Numbered from the stretch's first letter, positions 1-5,074 are shown. The stretch is DNA of 5,074 nt from an archaeon (GCA_016550395.1 JABXGY010000149.1:1-5074), one strand, 5' to 3'. Numbers and translations: made by a program. Notes: a model not told the origin generated them from the sequence alone.

Positions 1-8
1 ATCACCTT
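1..8 (-). promoter_or_regulatory. Possible ribosome binding site of a gene beyond the left edge
   Basis: On the minus strand, 4 nt after the TGA of the membrane protein gene, the sequence reads AAGGTGAT, a good match to the Shine-Dalgarno consensus GGAGGTGAT. The start codon it would serve lies outside the window. This suggests a further minus-strand gene directly downstream in the same transcript, but it cannot be confirmed here. Confidence 0.35.
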
Positions 9-12
9 GACT

Positions 13-636
13 TCATTCATTATCCCAATTATCATAGAGTTCTTCACCGGGTTCAGTTTTCGGATATTTCCGAATAAACCAGTATAGCAGAACAAAACCT
101 GTTACAGTTATTGTCAGCCCTAATACGAAAATGGGAAAGAAAAGGTGCAACAGAAATACATGGGTTATTATAAATGCTAAAAACGCAACAGAACCATAAC
201 CATAAAAACGGTATATTTGAGTTACCCAACCGAAAAGGACAAACAATCCGCCAACAACACCAGCAACAACCAATAGTCCATACTGGTTTAAGAAAATTCT
301 AAAATCAGTTGTCAATTCACCAAATGCCATAATCACAAAGATCACAATGTTCAAAACTAACAATAATAAGACTAGTAACATTACTCGAATTCGTCGGCTC
401 TGTTTAAACTCTACATAACCTATACGAGGGACAGTAATCGATCTTTTAGCTCCAGCATAACTAGCTATCCAGACTACGAAAGTACCTCCGACTAGATAAA
501 AACTGGTTTCTAAAAATAGAAGTACGAAGCTAAATGTGACAATCGCCAGACCCAGAAAGATGTCAACAATTCCATCCTGGTGGTATGAAGTGTAGGCTTT
601 TCTTTCCAAAGCTTTCAAGTCCACATGTTCTGTCAT
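13..636 (-). CDS. Polytopic membrane protein of unknown function
   Basis: A 207-residue protein that I cannot assign to a named family. After a short charged N-terminus (residues 1-20, with ERKAY at 11-15) comes the stretch QDGIVDIFLGL (20-30), which leads into about six hydrophobic segments near 24-42, 46-62, 86-105, 119-139, 147-167 and 168-188. A basic loop between the second and third segments carries PRIGYVEF (70-77). From memory, a DGxxDIxLGL start plus a PRxGYVxF loop recurs in small uncharacterised prokaryotic membrane proteins; that is recollection, not a search. The C-terminus (189-207) is hydrophilic and ends acidic. No catalytic motif is visible. The ATG at 636 has a weak AAGGCG Shine-Dalgarno-like element at 649-644. 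It is divergent from the ABC exporter operon and shares its 117-bp control region. After its TGA, the minus strand reads AAGGTGAT (8-1), a likely ribosome binding site for another minus-strand gene beyond the left edge, so it may be first in an operon. Confidence 0.8.
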   Translation of the reverse strand: MTEHVDLKALERKAYTSYHQDGIVDIFLGLAIVTFSFVLLFLETSFYLVGGTFVVWIASYAGAKRSITVPRIGYVEFKQSRRIRVMLLVLLLLVLNIVIFVIMAFGELTTDFRIFLNQYGLLVVAGVVGGLFVLFGWVTQIYRFYGYGSVAFLAFIITHVFLLHLFFPIFVLGLTITVTGFVLLYWFIRKYPKTEPGEELYDNWDNE

Positions 637-653
637 TTCATTTCGCCTTGATG

Positions 654-713
654 TTATAGTGCTTTGTCACACTTAAATACTTTGCGTTATTATAGTACTT
701 TGTATGGCAAAGT
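654..713. repeat. Periodic TRCTTTG repeats with inverted repeat; putative operator
   Basis: The motif TRCTTTG occurs at 660-666, 678-684 and 696-702, each exactly 18 nt from the last. The outer two copies belong to a longer direct repeat, TTATAGTGCTTTGT (654-667) and TTATAGTACTTTGT (690-703), which differ at one of 14 bases. The third copy also forms a perfect inverted repeat, ACTTTG-tatgg-CAAAGT (697-713). The array surrounds the putative TATA box at 672-679 and the inverted repeat lies over the predicted start of transcription. That is where an archaeal repressor would bind. No regulator gene is present in the window to link it to. Confidence 0.5.
672..679 (+). promoter_or_regulatory. Putative TATA box of the ABC exporter operon
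   Basis: CTTAAATA matches the archaeal TATA-box pattern (TTTAWATA-like). With the usual spacing of about 25 nt it would place the transcription start near 700. That leaves a leader of about 50 nt before the ATG at 754 and includes both Shine-Dalgarno-like sites. Its reverse complement, TATTTAAG, is also TATA-like. Read on the minus strand it would start a transcript near 650, just upstream of the AAGGCG of the divergent membrane protein gene, so one element could serve both directions. This is pattern matching only. Confidence 0.45.
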
Positions 714-742
714 TAATAAGGAGGTATTAACAATCACTCCAC

Positions 743-748
743 AGGTGA
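743..748 (+). promoter_or_regulatory. Ribosome binding site selecting the ATPase start at 754
   Basis: AGGTGA, complementary to the 16S rRNA 3' end, lies 5 nt before the ATG at 754 and favours that start over the in-frame TTG at 664 and GTG at 745. A stronger AAGGAGGT at 718-725 lies 28 nt before the ATG, too far to serve it. Its best-spaced in-frame codon is an ATC at 733, which would be a rare start. Confidence 0.6.
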
Positions 749-753
749 AACGC

Positions 754-1521
754 ATGTACAACGGCGTAAGCATCGAAACACAAAATCTTACCAAACAATT
801 TGGACCCGTCCACGCTGTCCGAAACCTAACCTTACAGGTTCGAGAAGGTATCCGTTTTGGTTTACTTGGTCCAAACGGCGCTGGAAAAACCACAACAGTG
901 CGGATTCTCTCAGGTCTAATGAAACAGTCAAGTGGCACGGCCACTGTTTGTGGACTACCACTTGCTTCAAAACGAAATGAAATCAAGGCAGTAACTGGAC
1001 TCTTACCAGAAACACCTGGATTATATTCGAAACTATCTGCTGTCGAATTCCTTGAATTCATTGGTGCTCTCAACGGTTGGAATGGCGAAGTTTTGAATGG
1101 TCGTATCGATCGATTACTGGCAATCTTAGGTTTAGAATCTCGCCAAGATGATCTACTTGAATCCTATTCGTCAGGAATGAAACAAAAAGTCCTCATTGCC
1201 TCAACACTATTACATGAGCCAAAACTAGTTTTCTTAGATGAACCTACAGCGCGCCTTGATCCAAGTGCAAGCGCAATCGTAAAAGAATTAATTGGAATCC
1301 TTGCAGAGGAAACAGGAACAACCTTCTTCATCTGCACTCATCAAACCTCTTTTGCCGAGGATGTTTGTGACCAAATAGGGATTATCAATGAAGGCAAGTT
1401 AGTCGCTCTTGGATCAGTTGACGAGCTCATTGAAGTTTCTAGGGCAAAGGATTTAGAATCTGCGTACCTGCAAATTGTTGGCGGGAAGGTCGACCGGGAA
1501 GCCCTCCTGACTTGGAGGTGA
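754..1521 (+). CDS. ABC transporter ATP-binding protein (ABC-2/DrrA-like exporter)
   Basis: Cytoplasmic ATPase that should power export through the permease encoded just downstream. From the ATG at 754 it is 255 residues. Visible motifs: Walker A GPNGAGKT at 39-46, LPETPGLY at the Q-loop (84-91, with E86 where many ABC proteins have Q), signature SSGMKQ at 139-144, Walker B LVFLDE at 158-163, D-loop ARLD at 166-169 (the usual form is SGLD or AGLD), and the switch histidine in CTHQ at 194-197. Length and motif order fit the single-domain ATPases of the DrrA/CcmA-type class that pair with ABC-2 permeases. The frame extends upstream to a TTG at 664, but that region holds the putative TATA box and operator, and the ABC fold begins at IETQNLTKQFG, just after the ATG. 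The stop overlaps the permease's Shine-Dalgarno site, so the two genes are translationally close. Substrate unknown. Confidence 0.9.
   Translation: MYNGVSIETQNLTKQFGPVHAVRNLTLQVREGIRFGLLGPNGAGKTTTVRILSGLMKQSSGTATVCGLPLASKRNEIKAVTGLLPETPGLYSKLSAVEFLEFIGALNGWNGEVLNGRIDRLLAILGLESRQDDLLESYSSGMKQKVLIASTLLHEPKLVFLDEPTARLDPSASAIVKELIGILAEETGTTFFICTHQTSFAEDVCDQIGIINEGKLVALGSVDELIEVSRAKDLESAYLQIVGGKVDREALLTWR
1514..1521 (+). promoter_or_regulatory. Strong Shine-Dalgarno site of the permease gene
   Basis: GGAGGTGA is a full 8-nt match to the consensus complementary to the 16S 3' end. It lies 4 nt before the permease ATG at 1526 and contains the ATPase stop codon TGA (1519-1521). The overlap suggests coupled translation of ATPase and permease. 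Confidence 0.8.
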
Positions 1522-1525
1522 GAGA

Positions 1526-2107
1526 ATGACCAGTAAATGGTATAGCATAGCTAAGGCTGAATATCAGGTTAGTACTTCATCGATGCGAAGCAGTCGCACA
1601 CGAAACATGGTTGCCCTGCTAGCATTTGGACTAATCTGGGCGATCTTTCTAGCACCATTTATGATAGGAACAATCATGGAATTGATTCTTCCCTTTGCAT
1701 CCCTCCAAATCCTCTTAGTTACAATTTTTCCAGGATTAATGCGAGCTGTGATGTTTTTCCTTTGGATGATAATTCTTATCATTCCCTTATCACGTGCCCT
1801 CCAGGAGATTAAAATTGGTCAATGGGAAATCCTGCTTTCAAACGATGTCAGAACTCGAGACATCATGATTGGTTCATTTCTGGGAAAACTTCCAATCTAT
1901 GGATTATTAGTTTTGTACCTTGCCCCGCCATTCTTTGCGTTATTCTTCCTTGCCTTCGAAGTCACTCTGATAGGCCAAATCCTGATCTACTTGACCCTAT
2001 TTATTGCAGTACTAACAACAATCTGGTTATCAAATCTAATTACCGTGGCCATACAGGCTAAACTCGGTGAGTCTCCCCGTGGCAAAGACATAGCAAATGG
2101 TGTTTGA
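1526..2107 (+). CDS. ABC-2 type permease, front part, ended by an in-frame TGA
   Basis: First 193 residues of an integral membrane permease partnering the upstream ATPase. A polar N-terminus (1-27) is followed by hydrophobic segments near 28-50, 58-88, 122-144 and 146-175. Between them lies a cytoplasmic stretch at 89-121 containing QWEILLSNDVRTRDI and GSFLGK. This resembles the (E)xLLSxPxxRRDIxxGKFLG element of ABC-2 permeases, which lies at the ATPase contact. The stretch after the last segment (AKLGESPRGKDIANGV) ends at TGA 2105-2107. The same frame then stays open without a gap for 370 more codons to TAA 3218-3220, so the intact gene would be 1526-3220, about 564 residues. Expression as such would give a half permease. 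I read this as one gene broken by a nonsense change or an assembly error, or less likely as readthrough. Confidence 0.75.
   Translation: MTSKWYSIAKAEYQVSTSSMRSSRTRNMVALLAFGLIWAIFLAPFMIGTIMELILPFASLQILLVTIFPGLMRAVMFFLWMIILIIPLSRALQEIKIGQWEILLSNDVRTRDIMIGSFLGKLPIYGLLVLYLAPPFFALFFLAFEVTLIGQILIYLTLFIAVLTTIWLSNLITVAIQAKLGESPRGKDIANGV
2105..2107 (+). other. In-frame TGA interrupting the permease gene
   Basis: The codons read GGT GTT TGA ATC TTA CTT, giving ANGV-stop-ILLAIVSIV. The hydrophobic segment straddles the stop, and both sides read as one permease without any frame shift. One base change would restore a sense codon (for example TTA Leu, GGA Gly, CGA Arg or TGG Trp). TGA also appears to end the ATPase gene (1519-1521) and the 13-636 gene, so general reassignment of TGA is not indicated. 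At both of those sites, however, readthrough would not be excluded by a long clash with a downstream signal. Confidence 0.9.
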
Positions 2108-2137
2108 ATCTTACTTGCCATAGTAAGTATTGTCCCC

Positions 2138-3220
2138 ATGTATGGCATTATGTTCTTCAGTCTACAATTTTCTGCGATATTAGGGCTAAACGTCTTCCTC
2201 ATATTTCCTTTCACCTGGCCTGCCGATGTCATCAGCTGGATCACAATTCTATTCAGTCAAATCGGATTAACTCCTAACCACATCCTCATCTTTCAACAAA
2301 CACTTCAATTTGATATAGTCACAAGCACAACGCTTCTTGGTCTCTTTGCTGTGATTTGCGTCGGGATTGGACTTGGGTCCGCAGATCGCATCTTCACATA
2401 CAATATCGGCGCACGTACTGAACAAATCACCACCATCAAAGGTGAAAACGTCATTCTGCGGGGTATACGAAAAGTCGCATCCGGTTCATTTGGTACGCTC
2501 TTAGTGACATGCCTTAAAGACTTCTTCCGAAAAGCATCAAATCTCTCCCGAATCGCCTATGGCATCATACTCGCAATAGTCCTACCGTTCATCATGACTC
2601 AAATGATCCTCATTGTCGGCAGTGACTCCGGAGGTGTCGATATGATGATGGTCGTCATGATAAGTGGTATCAGCATGGCCCTCATCGGATCATTCGCTTT
2701 TTCAGGCACAGCGTTCATGGAAAGCAAAGACCAATTATGGATTATCCAAAGCACACCCTCTGGCACGACTCGCTATATTAAAGCCCGTTTGATTGCAGGT
2801 TTTCTCATAGCCATACCGCTGTGCATCATTCCCGCACTCGCGATAACCATCCTTATCACGGGAACACTCGCAACCCTTGGATTTCTACTCATCTATGGAT
2901 ACATCATCATCTGTGGAGCAATTATGTTCAGTACTGGTGTTACAGCACTCAATCCCTACTACGAAGATACTAAGTCCCCCGAACACCAAATGAATGTCAT
3001 AGTGACTACAATGGGTGTTCAATTCACAATATTAGCACCCATAATGATTTTAATTTTCGGTGACATCTTTGGACTCCCCTTTTTGGACTTTATTCGCAGC
3101 ATCGCTGGAACTGTAGGCATGCCCTATGCCTTTGCCATAATTGGCATGCTCGCCCTCCTCATCATCGGAAGCGGAGCAGTTCTCATAGGAAATCGACGGT
3201 TAGCGCAACCTGAAGTCTAA
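2138..3220 (+). CDS. ABC-2 type permease, rear part, in frame with the front part
   Basis: The remaining 360 residues of the exporter permease, counted from the first ATG after the TGA. Hydrophobic segments lie near 1-24, 30-42, 62-80, 138-160, 166-190, 218-245, 248-270, 286-312 and 326-350. The cytoplasmic piece at 100-137 includes LKDFFRKASNLSR, like the KDLRxxxRxPxxLxR element before a transmembrane block in ABC-2 proteins. SKDQLWIIQSTPSGTTRYIK (196-215) looks like a second copy of the ATPase-contact element seen in the front part, so the intact protein would carry two ABC-2-like halves in one chain. The ATG at 2138 has no Shine-Dalgarno sequence in the 30 nt before it and would cut a transmembrane segment short. 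Independent translation is therefore doubtful, and the true reading is probably 1526-3220 as one gene. A terminator follows directly. Confidence 0.75.
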   Translation: MYGIMFFSLQFSAILGLNVFLIFPFTWPADVISWITILFSQIGLTPNHILIFQQTLQFDIVTSTTLLGLFAVICVGIGLGSADRIFTYNIGARTEQITTIKGENVILRGIRKVASGSFGTLLVTCLKDFFRKASNLSRIAYGIILAIVLPFIMTQMILIVGSDSGGVDMMMVVMISGISMALIGSFAFSGTAFMESKDQLWIIQSTPSGTTRYIKARLIAGFLIAIPLCIIPALAITILITGTLATLGFLLIYGYIIICGAIMFSTGVTALNPYYEDTKSPEHQMNVIVTTMGVQFTILAPIMILIFGDIFGLPFLDFIRSIAGTVGMPYAFAIIGMLALLIIGSGAVLIGNRRLAQPEV

Positions 3221-3232
3221 ACAATTCTACCA

Positions 3233-3266
3233 AAAGGCACCAATTTTAGGTGCCTTTCATTTTTTT
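3233..3266 (+). terminator. Terminator of the ABC exporter operon
   Basis: A perfect 9-bp stem, AAAGGCACC (3233-3241) and GGTGCCTTT (3249-3257), encloses a 7-nt loop and is followed by a run of seven T at 3260-3266. It starts 13 nt after the permease stop codon. Hairpin plus T-tract is the bacterial intrinsic form; in archaea the T-rich tract alone can end transcription. Confidence 0.75.
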
Positions 3267-3339
3267 CTAAGAAAATATCTTTCTAAAATCAGATTAGGAA
3301 TATCTCTACTAGCCATACTTGAAATTCAAATGGTTTATT

Positions 3340-3374
3340 AAAAAAGCGAGTCCCGGAGCTTTCAAGGCTCCGGG
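3340..3374 (-). terminator. Terminator of the FLVCR-like transporter gene
   Basis: Read on the minus strand, a GC-rich 8-bp stem, CCCGGAGC and GCTCCGGG (arms 3374-3367 and 3359-3352), with a 7-nt loop lies 12 nt after the TAA of the transporter gene. After a 6-nt gap comes a run of six T (3345-3340). With the plus-strand hairpin at 3233-3266 it separates the two converging transcripts. Confidence 0.7.
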
Positions 3375-3386
3375 TTAATGTCTAAT

Positions 3387-4601
3387 TTATCTGGTTTCAC
3401 TTCTTGCAGTTTCATGGAGAAGTAATGAAACGACTAAAGCGACCGCATTAAGGGCTACTAGCATCATCATGGCCCAGAAGAAGGTCATCATGAAGTCGCT
3501 AACAAGGCTCATTAGAAGGATAAGTACAATCCCGCCCGCTTGACCAAAGATCATTAGAACCCCTGCTGAAGTGCCTTCAGGTATGGGTTTTGTCATTTCA
3601 GCGCCTGCCTGTAAGCCGATGGGAAGGGCTGGCATCAAGAAAAAGCCTAGTAAGAATGCAGAAACGATGAGCACGGTATAATCTGGGTGGTAGGCAAGGA
3701 GAAAGGTGAAGGGAATTGCCATTAGAAGTGCAAGTAGTATGAAAGGTTTGCGACGTTGTATTCTGTCGGAAAGCTCTGGTATAATAACAGCACCGATAAT
3801 ACCTCCCAGAATCAGTACAGCACCAACAATGCCTGCTTGTGTTAAGTCAACAATTCGTCCAAGGAGTATTTGTTCGATCCAGGTCGCAATACCATTGAAG
3901 ATTCCGAGTCCAATGAAGAACAGCAGGATGAGGATGAAAAATTGTTTGATGCCAAAGATACGGCGTAAACCTGTCATCATTTTCTCATCTTCAGGTTCAT
4001 CAACCATCGGAGGAGTTGGTGGGAATTCTTTTGCTAGTAGCACAAAGAGAATAGCTGCGATAATGGCAATAGATGCATAGAGCAGCATCATATTACTAAA
4101 TCCAATTGCTATGGTTGCGAAGGGGGTGACAAGTAAACCGAGTAAGATACCCAGAAAAATTGCCATGGTCCCCAATCCCGTTGCAAGTCCTCGTTCCTTT
4201 ACGGGAAACCATCGACGAGCAATTTTGGTTGGGCTGTTAAAGACAAAGGGTTGACCGATAGCGATACCTGCAGAAAAAATTAGAAGGAACAGATAAGTTG
4301 GGGAGAAGGCCCGGAGTACAGCAAAGATTGCTGTAATGAATGCGCCAACGGCACAGGCAAAGCGGAATCCTTTGTTGTCGATTAAAAATGCTGAGGGTAT
4401 TGATACAGGAATGTAGACAACCATGAAAATCAGTGAAAGGAGTGCAACATCTAGTTCAGTGACACCATAAAGTATCGCGACAAATGATGAGATGGGGGCA
4501 AAGGTAATCCAAAGAATTTGTGTAACTGCGGCAATAAACATGAATACTAACAGGACAATCCAACGGTAACCATAAACTTGTGACTCTTCTGTTGATGTCA
4601 T
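3387..4601 (-). CDS. MFS transporter, FLVCR (SLC49)-like
   Basis: A 12-segment major facilitator carrier in the cytoplasmic membrane, 404 residues from the ATG at 4601 (407 from the ATG at 4610). AAGGA at 4615-4611 directly abuts the 4610 ATG but sits 9 nt from 4601, so I prefer 4601. Numbering from the 4610 start: RW at 16-17, W34 in TM1, YGV 48-50, LSLIFMVVYIP 58-68, LIDNKGFR 76-83 (loop 2-3 motif), TKIARRWFPVKERGLATGLG 128-147, a charged acidic linker at about 194-222, LSDRIQRRK 280-288 (the matching loop 8-9 motif), and GFFLMPALPIG 322-332 followed by EGTSAG 345-350. By eye against remembered human FLVCR2, these line up with QWIQYG, LSMCYMLTYIP, WFGANE, GFFMTGYLPLG and EGISSG, including the TM1 tryptophan reported to line the choline site. 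Eukaryotic members carry choline, ethanolamine or haem; the substrate here is unknown. Divergent from the acyl-CoA dehydrogenase-like gene. Confidence 0.85.
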   Translation of the reverse strand: MTSTEESQVYGYRWIVLLVFMFIAAVTQILWITFAPISSFVAILYGVTELDVALLSLIFMVVYIPVSIPSAFLIDNKGFRFACAVGAFITAIFAVLRAFSPTYLFLLIFSAGIAIGQPFVFNSPTKIARRWFPVKERGLATGLGTMAIFLGILLGLLVTPFATIAIGFSNMMLLYASIAIIAAILFVLLAKEFPPTPPMVDEPEDEKMMTGLRRIFGIKQFFILILLFFIGLGIFNGIATWIEQILLGRIVDLTQAGIVGAVLILGGIIGAVIIPELSDRIQRRKPFILLALLMAIPFTFLLAYHPDYTVLIVSAFLLGFFLMPALPIGLQAGAEMTKPIPEGTSAGVLMIFGQAGGIVLILLMSLVSDFMMTFFWAMMMLVALNAVALVVSLLLHETARSETR

Positions 4602-4610
4602 AGAAATCAT

Positions 4611-4615
4611 TCCTT
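4611..4615 (-). promoter_or_regulatory. Ribosome binding site deciding the MFS start
   Basis: AAGGA on the minus strand touches the upstream ATG (4610) with no spacer but lies 9 nt before the second ATG (4601). Initiation at 4601 (protein beginning MTSTEES) is therefore more likely than at 4610 (MISMTSTEES). The difference is only three residues. Confidence 0.55.
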
Positions 4616-4676
4616 AGATGTATTTCGTCAAGGTTAATTATGGAACCCACTAAAAACATATGATGAGTTGTGCTAG

Positions 4677-4684
4677 TATAAATA
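4677..4684 (+). promoter_or_regulatory. Putative TATA box of the acyl-CoA dehydrogenase-like gene
   Basis: TATAAATA lies 37 nt before the ATG at 4722 and 46 nt before the one at 4731. The usual spacing puts the transcription start near 4705, giving a short leader of roughly 15-25 nt. No clear Shine-Dalgarno site is visible in that leader. Position and sequence fit an archaeal promoter; no experimental support. Confidence 0.5.
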
Positions 4685-4721
4685 GCCAAACGAATGCTAC
4701 AGCTAGACGGATGTATGAACA

Positions 4722-5074
4722 ATGATTTTGATGAACCCAAGAGAATACAAACACACCTTTCCCGACGAACAAACGCAACAAATTATGAAAAAAACAATCG
4801 CCTACTTCGAAAAACGAGGTAAACAAAAACTCAAAGAAGACGACCACAACCGTGAATTTTACACTGATTTTATTAAGTTCCAAAAGAACGAGCAAATCTT
4901 CTACAATCTATTAACTCCTCCTCAATACGGTGACCAAAAAACACGCTGGGACATGTGGCGTAACTTTGCTTTTAATGAAATCCTAGGCTTCTACGGCCTC
5001 GCCTATTGGTATACCTGGCAAGTTAGTATTTTAGGATTAGGTCCCATTTGGATGAGTAAGAACGAGAACCTCAA
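4722..5074 (+). CDS. Acyl-CoA dehydrogenase-like protein, N-terminal part (cut by window edge)
   Basis: An open frame runs from ATG 4722 (or ATG 4731, three codons later) to the window end, about 117 residues, with an in-frame TGA at 4716-4718 limiting the start. From the 4731 start the protein begins MNPREYKHTFPDEQ, followed by a charged helical stretch (EKRGKQKLKEDDHNREFY), LLTPPQYGD, TRWDMWRNFAFNEILGFYG, and YWYTWQVSILGLGPIWMSKN. This fits the all-helical N-terminal domain of acyl-CoA dehydrogenases: the PxxYG(G) element, the helix of the ExxG type, and the GxxPIxMxxNE(E) approach to the position where the family usually has GTxEQK. I recall close relatives with the NEILGFYGLAYWYTWQ block in Asgard archaeal genomes. 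The FAD-binding middle domain and the catalytic glutamate would lie beyond the edge. Such enzymes oxidise acyl-CoA thioesters at the alpha-beta carbons with an electron-transfer flavoprotein as acceptor; substrate chain type cannot be told here. Confidence 0.7.
   Translation, partial: MILMNPREYKHTFPDEQTQQIMKKTIAYFEKRGKQKLKEDDHNREFYTDFIKFQKNEQIFYNLLTPPQYGDQKTRWDMWRNFAFNEILGFYGLAYWYTWQVSILGLGPIWMSKNENL

Noticed and set aside
664..753. N-terminal extension of the ATPase from the TTG at 664 (30 extra residues)
   Set aside because: It would run through the putative TATA box, operator repeats and two Shine-Dalgarno sites. There is no ribosome binding site before 664, and the ABC fold starts after the ATG at 754.
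690..1073. Minus-strand open frame opposite the ATPase
   Set aside because: It is fully inside the well-supported ATPase gene, its protein has no recognisable motif, and it is explained as the complement of that coding sequence.
2105..2107. Whole-genome reassignment of TGA to tryptophan or glycine
   Set aside because: TGG is used for tryptophan throughout the window, and the ATPase and the 13-636 protein end at TGA at sensible lengths, so a single aberrant TGA does not support a code change.
3260..3386. Possible small RNA between the convergent genes
   Set aside because: The two hairpins are simply explained as the terminators of the two converging transcripts, and no promoter-like element lies between them.
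3706..4080. Plus-strand open frame opposite the MFS gene
   Set aside because: It is the shadow of a strongly supported transporter gene; its serine- and isoleucine-rich product has no family features.
4640..4663. Seven-codon frame MEPTKNI upstream of the right-edge gene
   Set aside because: It lies upstream of the predicted transcription start on the plus strand and is too short to separate from chance.
4456..4895. Two overlapping minus-strand open frames across the 4611-4721 intergenic region
   Set aside because: They overlap the start of the MFS gene and lie antisense to the acyl-CoA dehydrogenase-like gene. Composition looks non-coding and no ribosome binding site fits.

Overview
The window most likely comes from an archaeon, plausibly an Asgard-type lineage (Thor-/Heimdall-like). 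Evidence: AT-rich TATA-box-like elements sit at promoter distance upstream of genes (672-679 and 4677-4684), classical GGAGGTGA-type Shine-Dalgarno sites are present, the two-half ABC-2 permease resembles archaeal exporters, and the partial right-edge gene resembles acyl-CoA dehydrogenases I associate with Asgard genomes. The lineage is inferred from memory of protein families, not from a marker gene.

Layout. (1) 13-636, minus strand: a small multi-spanning membrane protein of unknown function. (2) 637-753: a compact divergent intergenic region with a TATA-like box, three TRCTTTG motifs spaced exactly 18 nt apart, and a perfect 6+5+6 inverted repeat, which together look like a regulated promoter. 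(3) 754-3220, plus strand: an ABC exporter operon. A DrrA-like ATPase is followed, after 4 nt, by a long ABC-2-type permease. The permease frame is broken by one in-frame TGA at 2105-2107, giving a 193-codon front part and a 360-codon rear part in the same frame. The rear part has no visible ribosome binding site. (4) 3221-3386: two hairpins with T-tracts, one ending each of the converging transcripts. (5) 3387-4601/4610, minus strand: an MFS transporter that aligns well by eye with the FLVCR (SLC49) family. (6) 4611-4721: divergent intergenic region with a TATAAATA box. (7) 4722/4731 to the window end, plus strand: the N-terminal part of an acyl-CoA dehydrogenase-like protein, still open at the edge.

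Functionally, the ATPase and permease should form one membrane exporter whose substrate cannot be read from sequence. The divergent membrane protein may be co-regulated with it through the shared control region. The FLVCR-like carrier and the acyl-CoA dehydrogenase are divergently paired, which hints at, but does not prove, a common metabolic theme. I see no RNA gene, CRISPR array, insertion sequence or phage signature. The most notable points are the in-frame TGA in an otherwise intact permease and the ordered repeat in the 637-753 control region. I see no convincing wholly new multi-gene system.
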